DNA of 6,088 bases from Candidatus Sulfotelmatobacter sp. (GTDB lineage: Bacteria; Acidobacteriota; Terriglobia; Terriglobales; Acidobacteriaceae), in assembly GCA_030049565.1 (NCBI GenBank), contig JASIKQ010000159.1, positions 1 through 6,088 on the forward strand. The letters run 5' to 3'. The notes beneath the pieces are model-generated. The model searched no databases. It worked only from the letters and a program-made list of their open reading frames with translations, and had not been told where the DNA came from. Within the stretch, counting starts at the first letter, position 1. Each line of letters opens with the position of its first letter. Both the position numbers and the translations under genes were made by a program. This document shows positions 1 through 5,607 of the stretch, piece after piece.

Positions 1-87
1 ATAGTTTGTTCATGGTTGCCACGCAGAAGGCGGGTCCTTTTAAGCGGGGCTTTCTCCCCATTCCAGGGCGCGTTTTGCCACTTCGCC

Positions 88-103
88 GCCGGTTTTTACC
101 GGC
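88..103. promoter_or_regulatory. Perfect 6-bp inverted repeat, possible activator site
   Basis: GCCGGT (88-93) and ACCGGC (98-103) are perfect inverted arms around a TTTT centre. The centre lies about 85 bp upstream of the start site predicted from the sigma-54 motif, a usual distance for an enhancer-binding protein site. It could also form an RNA hairpin, but no T-run follows, so it is not a convincing terminator. A weaker GGGG-N6-CCCC inverted repeat lies at 46-59. The binding role is inferred. Confidence 0.3.
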
Positions 104-153
104 TTGATTCGTACAAGACTTTGCGGATGCAGCACTTAGTTCTTACGGGGAGC

Positions 154-169
154 TGGCAACGCAATTGCG
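154..169 (+). promoter_or_regulatory. Candidate sigma-54 (-24/-12) promoter
   Basis: The sequence TGGCAACGCAATTGCG matches the RpoN consensus TGGCACGRNNNTTGCW at the essential positions. TGGCA is at 154-158 and TTGC at 165-168, and the invariant GG (155-156) and GC (167-168) are separated by exactly 10 nt. Deviations are A for C and C for G at consensus positions 6 and 7, and G instead of A/T at the end. A start site about 12 nt downstream, near 180, would give a leader of roughly 85 nt before the first gene. I saw no equally good sigma-70 pair. Sigma-54 promoters need an AAA+ activator, so the operon would be signal-controlled. The match is seen; the activity is inferred. Confidence 0.6.
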
Positions 170-247
170 ATTCTATCATTGGGGTTGGGGTTATCTCTCA
201 GCGAATTTCTCGAACCGAGAGCGATTCAGAAGTCTGGCCCCGGCGTG

Positions 248-259
248 AAGGAAGGTAGG
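248..259 (+). promoter_or_regulatory. Ribosome binding site of the first gene
   Basis: The purine-rich AAGGAAGGTAGG stretch ends 4 nt before the ATG at 264, and its AAGGAAGG part ends 8 nt before it. This supports the ATG at 264 as the start. Confidence 0.7.
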
Positions 260-263
260 TCAT

Positions 264-707
264 ATGAGCACCAATCTCCGCTTTAATAAGTGGCCTCTGG
301 CGATAGCCGCACTGTTTGCACTGAGCCTTCAGCTTGCGCTGGCCAGCAATGGTCCCGTGGTCTCCGGCTCGTATCAAGTATTGCGGAACAAGAATCTCGG
401 TTCCCAGTCGCAGATCCAGGTGCGCATCTATCTGATGAACCACGGGTCATCTGACTTCTCGATTCAGAGAATGACTCTTTGGGATGTCTCCCACGCTGAT
501 AAGGGTGGAACGACCGCCTGCGCGGTTACGCTTCCCGCCCACGCGACGGCAGAGACAGTCCAGCAATTCACCATTCGGCGTTCGGACTACGAGATGTGGC
601 AAAAGGGATTCCCGCCTCGCCTCGTCCTGCAGATGGCAGGTCCGGGCCGCGCAAAGAGCAAAGCGGTGGTCCGACTGGACCGCATTTCTGGCCAGGAGGC
701 GAAGTGA
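264..707 (+). CDS. Small secreted beta-rich protein of unknown function
   Basis: This is a 147-residue protein. The N terminus has basic residues (R6, K9), a hydrophobic stretch at about 11-26 and an ALA|S cleavage site after A27, so a Sec signal peptide is likely and the mature part of about 120 residues would be extracytoplasmic. The mature part looks like one beta-sandwich: alternating hydrophobic strands (IQVRIYLMNHG at 51-61, FSIQRMTLWD at 65-74, VQQFTIRRSDY at 99-109, PRLVLQMAG at 118-126) and a 'TLPAHATA' turn. This pattern suggests an Ig-like or accessory fold. A single Cys (C86) means no internal disulfide. The start is supported by a strong ribosome binding site. It is the first gene after the sigma-54-like promoter and ends 2 nt before the NHL protein, so the two are probably co-translated and may act together at the surface. 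I cannot name a family with certainty; the function is unknown. Confidence 0.8.
   Translation: MSTNLRFNKWPLAIAALFALSLQLALASNGPVVSGSYQVLRNKNLGSQSQIQVRIYLMNHGSSDFSIQRMTLWDVSHADKGGTTACAVTLPAHATAETVQQFTIRRSDYEMWQKGFPPRLVLQMAGPGRAKSKAVVRLDRISGQEAK
694..699 (+). promoter_or_regulatory. Ribosome binding site of the NHL gene; two possible starts
   Basis: A perfect AGGAGG lies inside the end of the preceding gene. Two in-frame starts follow. GTG at 704 overlaps the upstream TGA (GTGA) with a 4-nt spacer; ATG at 710 has a 10-nt spacer. I prefer the ATG because it is the stronger codon and gives a normal signal peptide beginning MRSSNLK. The alternative adds only two residues and does not change secretion. 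Confidence 0.7.
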
Positions 708-709
708 TC

Positions 710-787
710 ATGCGTTCCTCCAACCTGAAAATGGCAGTTTTTGTTGTGCTCGCACTTCTCTTGATCGCCCCTAAGTTTTTGCTTGCC
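710..787 (+). other. Signal peptide of the NHL protein
   Basis: The N terminus is MRSSNLK followed by a hydrophobic core (AVFVVLALLLIAP, residues 9-21) and a small-residue end at L25-A26, with Q27 as the probable first mature residue. No Cys is present at the cleavage point, so this is not an N-terminal lipoprotein signal. Confidence 0.8.
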
Positions 788-3700
788 CAGTACGAAATCA
801 CCACAGTTGCTGGCGGGGGCCCAAATAGTGTGGCGGAACTTAGTGCCAGCATCGGTTATCCGGGCAGTATCGCATTCGACGCGGCCGGGAACACCTACAT
901 TGCAGATTCTTACTCCAGCCACATCTTCGAAGTGAATGCGACCACCGGTATTCTCACCGTGGTGGCGGGCAACGGCACTCACGGTTATTCCGGTGACGGC
1001 GGACCAGCAACCAGCGCGGCGCTCAACGGTCCTGAAGGCGTGTTCGTGGATAGCTCAGGAAACATATTCATCGCGGACACACAGAATTCTGTGATTCGCG
1101 AGGTCACTGCTTCGAACGGCAACATTACTACAGTGGCCGGCAATGGCACTGCCGGGTACAACGGCGACGGTATTGCGGCGACCAGTGCGGAACTGGACAC
1201 GCCTTACGGCGTTTTTGTAGATGCTTCGGAAGACATCTTCATTGCGGATACGGACAACGCCGCGATTCGCGAAGTCACGGCGTCGAGCGGCGTCATTAAC
1301 ACCGTGGCCGGGAACGAAACAATTTGTGCCGATCCGACTACGCCCTGCGGAGACGGCGGAGCCGCAACGAGCGCAGAGCTTGATCTGCCAGAAGGTGTGT
1401 TTATCGATGGCACAGGAAATATTTTTATCGCGGATACCGATAGCAGCCGCATCCGCGTGGTGAATACCGGTACTGCGCAGATTACGATTGCCGGAGTCCA
1501 GATCGCGGCAGGCTTCATTCAGACCGTGGCTGGGGCTTACTACAATTCGGTCGAAGGGACTGATTGTCAGACTTCCGGCGACGGCGGAGTTTCGACCAGC
1601 GCATATCTGTGCTCGCCGGCGGGCGTGTTCGTCGACAGCTCGGAAGACATTTACATCGCCGATACAAATAACTTTGCGATCCGCGAGGTCGCGACGGCGT
1701 TCACCAGCGACACTATCACCACTCCCGCCGGGACTCTTGGCACGGAAGGTGACTCGAGTACTGAACTGAATTATCCCAACAATATGATCGGGAATGGCAC
1801 GGACATCTATATCGCGGACACGGACAACTTTGCGGTTCGTGAGGCGGTAGCAGGCACCATCACGACCATCATTGGAAACAGCTTTCAGGCTTATTCCGGC
1901 GATGGCGGAACTGCTGTCAATGCCGAATTGAACAGTCCCGGAAGCGTGGCCGTTGACGCTGCGGGAAACTTCTACATCGCCGACTCGGACAACTCGGTAA
2001 TTCGCGTGGTGAATACGGGAACCACACCCATCACGATCGCAGGAGTTACGATCCAGCCGAACGACATGCAAACTGTGGCCGGGAACGGTACGGCTTGCGC
2101 TCTAGCGCTAGCGCCCACCCCACCGTTCTGCGGCGATGGTGGCGCTGCAACCAGCGCCATGCTGAACAGCCCGCAGGGCGTATTCATCGACGGCTCGGGA
2201 AACATTTTCATCGCGGATACCAACGATAGTCTTATCCGCGTCGTGAATCCGGGAACGACTGCGATCACTGTGGCGAACGTCTCCGTTGCTGCTGGCGCTA
2301 TCGAAACCGTGGCCGGCAACGGGATAGCCGGATACCTGGGCGACACTGGACAAGCTACGAGTGCGGAACTCAATGCTCCCTTCGGCGTGTTCGTCGACAG
2401 CGCGGGGAACATTTTCATCGCGGATACGAGTAATTCCGTGATTCGCGAGGTCACTGCGTCGAGCGGCGTCATTAACACCGTGGCCGGCAGTAGCACACAA
2501 TGTACTGATCCCACGGCGGCTTGTGGTGATGGCGGAGCCGCCACGAGCGCGCAGCTCAACTTTCCGGACGGCGTATTCGTCGACGTTTCAGAAGACATCT
2601 TCATCGCGGACACTCTCGATTTTCGCATCCGCGAGGTCACAGCTTCGAACAGCGTCATCAACACCGTGGCGGGAAACGGCACACGCGGCTACGCCGGCGA
2701 CGGCGGTGCGGCCACACAGGCTAATTTGGATACTCCTTACGGACTGTTCGTCGATCTCTCGGGAGACATTTTCATCGCGGATACTGACAATGCTGCGATT
2801 CGCGAGGTCGTAGCCGCCACTGGATTCATTCAAACCGTAGCCGGAATTGCCCCGCCGACACCCCCGGGTTCCGCGACGCCTGGTTTCTCGGGCGACGGAG
2901 GCCCGGCAACCAGCGCAGAACTTCATTCGCCTTCGGGCGTTTTTGGCACATCTGCCGGCAATCTGTTTGTCGCCGACACGGGCAACCAGCGAATCCGCGA
3001 GCTGGTTCCGGCGATCTTTGTCACGGTTACGCCGAATCCGATCAATGTCGTGGTCGGCGCGCTGCAGCAGTTCACGGCGACGGTCACTGGAAACAGCAAT
3101 ACCGCAGTCACCTGGCAGGTGAATGGAGTGCTGGGCGGCAACTCTACACTGGGAACGATTTCGGCCGCCGGACTCTATCAGGGGCCAGCAACGGTTCCAA
3201 CACCCGCCACGGTCACGATAACCGCAGTTTCGTCCGCGGACGGCACGACCTCAGGATCGGCCCAGGCAACCATTGTCACAGCCAACAACAATATAACCGT
3301 CGCAGTAAGTTCGGGCGGCGTCACTCAGATCAATACCGCGACCACGCAACAATTCACCGCCACTGTGACCGGGACCGGCAACCAGGCAGTGAATTGGTAT
3401 GTGGAAGGGTCAGCAGGCGGCAACGCGACCTTTGGAACCATCGACGGCGCGGGGCTCTACACTGCGCCCGCGAACGTGCCAACGCCGGCTACTATCACCA
3501 TCACGGCATTCTCGCAGCAGGCCTCGAATGCATTCGGCAGCGAGTCGATCACGATTATCGCTGCTCCTTCGGCCGCGGATCCTGCGCCTCAAACCATTTC
3601 TCCGGGGGGAACGGCGACCTACCAAAATATCGTGTTGAGTGGGGGCGCTCCGGGGCAGCCGATCACACTTTCCTGTTTGCAAAGTACATTGCCGGCGGGT

Positions 3701-4072
3701 GCTACTTGTACCTTCAGTCCTAACCCGATCACACCTGCGCCTCAGGGTGTGCCGTTCTCACTAACCATCACCGTTCCCGCCGCTTCGGCGTCCCTGGAGG
3801 TCCCGAAAAGCATGCGCCTGCAGCTCTATTTCGCATTCCTGCCGCTGGCGGGAATTTTCTTTGTCGGTACCAGACTCGGAGACAAACGACGACGTCGTAT
3901 GTATCTGCCGGGGCTGTTCGTTTTTCTGATTCTGCTGAATGCCTGCGGCGGAGGAGGCTCGAATTCGACTCCCACAGGCACAGGACCTCAAACGTACAAC
4001 ATCAAGATTCAAGGCAAGACCGCCCAGTCCAATCTGGTGACCATCGCCATCGCGGGTTTGACCGTGGAATGA
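710..4072 (+). CDS. Large secreted NHL-repeat / Ig-like surface protein with C-terminal membrane hairpin
   Basis: This is a 1120-residue protein. Residues 1-26 form a signal peptide (hydrophobic core 8-20, cleavage near LLA|Q). Residues 30-765 hold twelve NHL-type units with the core P-x-G-V-F-V-D-x-S-G-N-I-F-I-A-D-T-x-N-x-x-I-R-E-V. They are joined by 'TVAGNGT-GY-GDGG-ATSAELN' linkers, and the IAD[TS] (once VADT) signature can be counted twelve times. Residues 770-856 and 861-950 are two Ig-like modules with matching W802/W896 and 'AGLY' turns. Residues 960-1022 are a third beta-rich module with C989, C1000 and 'LPAGATC'. Two hydrophobic helices (about 1038-1054 and 1065-1078) flank DKRRRR, followed by LLNAC-GGGG and a 42-residue tail. 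NHL units build beta-propellers that bind protein, RNA or glycan ligands; no catalytic residues are evident, so a structural or binding role outside the inner membrane is likely. The ligand is unknown. Its stop overlaps the next start (ATGA). Confidence 0.88.
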   Translation: MRSSNLKMAVFVVLALLLIAPKFLLAQYEITTVAGGGPNSVAELSASIGYPGSIAFDAAGNTYIADSYSSHIFEVNATTGILTVVAGNGTHGYSGDGGPATSAALNGPEGVFVDSSGNIFIADTQNSVIREVTASNGNITTVAGNGTAGYNGDGIAATSAELDTPYGVFVDASEDIFIADTDNAAIREVTASSGVINTVAGNETICADPTTPCGDGGAATSAELDLPEGVFIDGTGNIFIADTDSSRIRVVNTGTAQITIAGVQIAAGFIQTVAGAYYNSVEGTDCQTSGDGGVSTSAYLCSPAGVFVDSSEDIYIADTNNFAIREVATAFTSDTITTPAGTLGTEGDSSTELNYPNNMIGNGTDIYIADTDNFAVREAVAGTITTIIGNSFQAYSGDGGTAVNAELNSPGSVAVDAAGNFYIADSDNSVIRVVNTGTTPITIAGVTIQPNDMQTVAGNGTACALALAPTPPFCGDGGAATSAMLNSPQGVFIDGSGNIFIADTNDSLIRVVNPGTTAITVANVSVAAGAIETVAGNGIAGYLGDTGQATSAELNAPFGVFVDSAGNIFIADTSNSVIREVTASSGVINTVAGSSTQCTDPTAACGDGGAATSAQLNFPDGVFVDVSEDIFIADTLDFRIREVTASNSVINTVAGNGTRGYAGDGGAATQANLDTPYGLFVDLSGDIFIADTDNAAIREVVAATGFIQTVAGIAPPTPPGSATPGFSGDGGPATSAELHSPSGVFGTSAGNLFVADTGNQRIRELVPAIFVTVTPNPINVVVGALQQFTATVTGNSNTAVTWQVNGVLGGNSTLGTISAAGLYQGPATVPTPATVTITAVSSADGTTSGSAQATIVTANNNITVAVSSGGVTQINTATTQQFTATVTGTGNQAVNWYVEGSAGGNATFGTIDGAGLYTAPANVPTPATITITAFSQQASNAFGSESITIIAAPSAADPAPQTISPGGTATYQNIVLSGGAPGQPITLSCLQSTLPAGATCTFSPNPITPAPQGVPFSLTITVPAASASLEVPKSMRLQLYFAFLPLAGIFFVGTRLGDKRRRRMYLPGLFVFLILLNACGGGGSNSTPTGTGPQTYNIKIQGKTAQSNLVTIAIAGLTVE
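1264..1311 (+). repeat. Direct repeat copy 1 within the NHL array (partner 2440-2487)
   Basis: These 48 nt match 2440-2487 with two mismatches, and the last 32 nt (1280-1311) are identical. They encode the end of unit 3 and its 'TASSGVINTVAG' linker. The offset of 1176 nt (392 codons) equals the distance between units 3 and 9. Identity at synonymous positions is higher than elsewhere in the array. Confidence 0.8.
2440..2487 (+). repeat. Direct repeat copy 2 within the NHL array (partner 1264-1311)
   Basis: This is the second copy, at the end of unit 9. The overlapping 20 nt at 2438-2457 are identical to 1091-1110 at the end of unit 2. This stretch therefore looks like a mosaic of unit-2-like and unit-3-like sequence, as expected from recombination between repeats. 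Confidence 0.75.
3017..3559 (+). repeat. Two tandem Ig-like modules
   Basis: Residues 770-856 and 861-950 align closely: QQFTATVTG, then AV-x-W-x-V-x-G, GGN-x-T-x-GTI, AGLY and VPTPAT-x-TITA occur in both copies at the same spacing. This is the bacterial Ig-like (Big-type) layout common in long acidobacterial surface proteins, where such modules act as spacers or stalks. No disulfide-forming cysteines are present in either module. Confidence 0.75.
3815..3946 (+). other. C-terminal membrane hairpin ending in a lipobox-like LNAC
   Basis: Two hydrophobic segments (about residues 1038-1054, LYFAFLPLAGIFFVG, and 1065-1078, YLPGLFVFLILLNA) flank a strongly basic loop DKRRRR (1058-1063). By the positive-inside rule the loop is cytoplasmic and both ends face outward. 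The second helix ends in L-N-A-C1079 followed by four glycines and a Ser/Thr-rich linker, as after a bacterial lipobox, although Asn at -2 is unusual. If signal peptidase II cut there, a 42-residue lipidated tail would be separated from the propeller part. Topology is inferred. Confidence 0.6.
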
Positions 4073-5583
4073 GTATGACCGCGGCGCAGGAGTTTCGCGA
4101 ACTCTTACGGCGGCGCCCGCTTCAGTTGCTGGTATTGCTGGGGTTGCTCTCTGCGGTGGCGGCTCGTGCCATGCTGCTGAAGTTCTCGGTTCTCGATCTC
4201 GATATCTGGTGGCATATCAAGGTGGGCGACTGGATCATCGAGCACCGCGCGTTTCCCCACACCGGAATCCTCTCCCGCACCGCCGCCGATCGGCCATGGG
4301 CGGCTTACAGTTGGGTCTATGAGTTGCTGCTGTCGCGCGCTTATGCCTGGTTCGGGCTGGTAGGGGTAGGAATGTTCGGTACGCTGCTCACGCTTGCTGT
4401 TGCCTATGCCGTGTACTGGATGATCCTCCGCCTTTCCGGAAGGTTCTGGGCGGCGTGCATTCTGGCCACTGTGACTTGCTGGGCATTCCTGTTCAGCATG
4501 ATGCCGCGGCCGGTTTTTCTGTCGATGATCCTGTTCGCGGTGACGCTCACGCTTCTTCTGGAGTCACAGCGTCCCGCCCGCGCGAACGTTCTTTACTGGC
4601 TGCCTATGGTGTTTCTGGTATGGGCGAACTGCCACATTCAATTTATTTACGGCATCTTCGTAGTCGGCCTGTTCACTGGAGTGCACTTGTTGCAGCAAAT
4701 GGCTGCACATTTTGGCATCGCCCTGGATTTCGCGCAGTCCTCAGCGCTGCCGGCCCGCAAACTGCTTCTGATCTTCTCTGCCTGTCTGTTGGCAGCTTGT
4801 GTGGGTCCTTACTCATATCACCTATACTTCATCGTTTTCAGCTATGCGACTTCAAAGTTTCCCTACACCTACATTCGCGAGTTCCAGGCCCTCAACTTTC
4901 GCGCCTTCATCCACTACGTGGAACTATTGCTTGCCGCCGGAGCATTCTTTACGCTGGGACGGCAGAAGCGCATCGATCTTTTCAAGCTGGCGCTGTTGAT
5001 TGTCGCCAGCGCGGTCGCCTTTCGCACTATGCGCGATTCGTGGTTCCTCTGCATCACGGCCGCAGCCTGCGTTGCAGACTCGTGGAATACAGAGGTCCGC
5101 GGCGAAGAGGCGGCCCGCGAACCGGGCGAGACTCTTCCCGAGAAAGCGGGGCTGGCAGCAGCACTCGCTTTGATCCTGTTTCTGATCGCAGGCAACACTG
5201 GATTCAACACTCGCGGTCTGGACGACGCCATGAGCAGCTTCTTTCCCGTAAGGGCCGTCAACTTTCTTCGCCAACACAAGCAACCGGGCCCGCTCTACAA
5301 CTCCTTCGACTGGGGTGGATTTCTCACCTGGTACATGCCCGACTATCCGGTGGCGATTGATGGACGTACGGACCTCTACGGGGATCAGATGGACATGCGC
5401 TTCTTCGAATCAGAAAGAGGCAACGATTCCTATATCGACGACCCTTACCTGAATGAGGCGGGAGTAGTCCTGCTGCAGAGAGAAAAGCCGCTGGCCGTGG
5501 TCTTGGGCGGGGATCAGCGTTTTCAGAAGATCTACGAGGACCGTCTGGCGGTGGTGTTCGTGCGGCGTTCATCCCAGCCGTAA
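4069..5583 (+). CDS. Polytopic membrane protein, probable GT-C-type glycosyltransferase-like
   Basis: This is a 504-residue protein. The N terminus is cytoplasmic and basic (RELLRRR), followed by about 10-12 hydrophobic segments (first at 18-36; others near 95-117, 128-145, 149-165, 176-207, 231-247, 282-296, 305-319 and 361-375). The first loop carries D43-L-D45-I-W-W-H49 followed by G53-D54. An acidic pair just after the first helix is the hallmark of GT-C transferases, which use lipid-linked sugars on the outer face of the membrane. The hydrophilic C terminus (about 390-504) has 'YNSFDWGGFLTWYMP' and 'PVAIDGRTDLYGD' (residues 410-438), a motif I associate with uncharacterised acidobacterial and other bacterial membrane proteins. 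The ATG at 4069 overlaps the upstream TGA (ATGA), implying translational coupling; an alternative ATG lies at 4075, and no clear ribosome binding site favours either. Glycosyltransferase activity is inferred from topology and motif; donor and acceptor are unknown. Confidence 0.75.
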   Translation: MSMTAAQEFRELLRRRPLQLLVLLGLLSAVAARAMLLKFSVLDLDIWWHIKVGDWIIEHRAFPHTGILSRTAADRPWAAYSWVYELLLSRAYAWFGLVGVGMFGTLLTLAVAYAVYWMILRLSGRFWAACILATVTCWAFLFSMMPRPVFLSMILFAVTLTLLLESQRPARANVLYWLPMVFLVWANCHIQFIYGIFVVGLFTGVHLLQQMAAHFGIALDFAQSSALPARKLLLIFSACLLAACVGPYSYHLYFIVFSYATSKFPYTYIREFQALNFRAFIHYVELLLAAGAFFTLGRQKRIDLFKLALLIVASAVAFRTMRDSWFLCITAAACVADSWNTEVRGEEAAREPGETLPEKAGLAAALALILFLIAGNTGFNTRGLDDAMSSFFPVRAVNFLRQHKQPGPLYNSFDWGGFLTWYMPDYPVAIDGRTDLYGDQMDMRFFESERGNDSYIDDPYLNEAGVVLLQREKPLAVVLGGDQRFQKIYEDRLAVVFVRRSSQP

Positions 5584-5595
5584 ACGAGTCGCCTG

Positions 5596-5600
5596 AAAGG
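5596..5600 (+). promoter_or_regulatory. Ribosome binding site supporting a TTG start
   Basis: AAAGG ends 7 nt before the TTG at 5608, and no ATG or GTG lies between it and the preceding stop in this frame. It favours TTG 5608 over the internal ATG at 5776, which would remove the first membrane helix. Confidence 0.55.
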
Positions 5601-5607
5601 TTACAGT

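Larger units (their letters stand above)
1..263 (+). other. Upstream non-coding region of the operon
   Basis: No convincing gene lies here. One frame is open from position 1 to a TAG at 256-258, but its translation is basic at the start, has no recognisable domain or membrane pattern, and would run through the promoter-like motif. The region contains the inverted repeats at 46-59 and 88-103, the sigma-54-like motif at 154-169, a GGGGTT duplication at 181-192 next to the predicted transcription start, and a small TCTCG-AAC-CGAGA hairpin at 208-220 in the predicted leader. I recognise no riboswitch or other structured RNA family. Confidence 0.5.
797..3004 (+). repeat. Twelve NHL-type beta-propeller units arranged as 2 x 6
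   Basis: Unit cores begin at residues P51, P108, P165, P227, P303, P356, P410, P488, P557, P619, P676 and P741. Base spacing is 57 residues, lengthened by inserts. Units 1 and 7 share 'PGS[IV]A.DAAGN.YIADS', unlike the 'GVF' form elsewhere. Units 3 and 9 are followed by the same 'TASSGVINTVAG' linker and a Cys-pair insert. Units 6 and 12 are both degenerate and lack the V-D after the 'GVF' position. This six-unit period suggests two six-bladed propellers, at about residues 29-380 and 384-765. Three long linkers of the form 'N[TP]GT..IT[IV]A.V' (after units 4, 7 and 8) do not follow the period, so some later rearrangement is likely. The repeats are diverged at DNA level, so this is an old array. 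Confidence 0.8.

Noticed and set aside
88..103. Rho-independent terminator of an upstream gene
   Set aside because: The stem is only 6 bp and is followed by TTGATT rather than a run of T.
16..258. Open frame in the upstream region, possible small gene or tail of a preceding gene
   Set aside because: It has no ribosome binding site before the TTG and no domain-like composition, and it would run through the sigma-54-like motif. A truncated upstream coding end cannot be fully excluded because the frame is open to the window edge.
596..709. Upstream GTG extension of the large protein to position 596
   Set aside because: It would add 38 hydrophilic residues before the signal peptide and overlap the preceding secreted-protein gene. 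AGGAGG at 694-699 supports a start at 704 or 710.
1055..2071. Long antisense open frame of 338 codons opposite the NHL array
   Set aside because: It is the complement of a repetitive GC-rich coding region. Its translation is Arg/Asp/Val-rich with repeats that mirror the NHL units, and it has no recognisable domain.
2102..2111. Perfect 10-bp palindrome CTAGCGCTAG in the coding region
   Set aside because: It lies in a low-complexity Ala-Leu-Ala linker insert and is explained by repeated CTA/GCG codons. There is no second copy or site context.
797..3004. CRISPR-like or satellite repeat array
   Set aside because: The periodicity is in-frame protein repetition (NHL units) with diverged DNA, not constant repeats with unique spacers.
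4455..5360. Open frame of about 301 codons in another + frame inside the membrane protein gene
   Set aside because: The translation is Arg/Ser/His/Gly-rich with no membrane or domain pattern, while the overlapping frame encodes a coherent polytopic protein.
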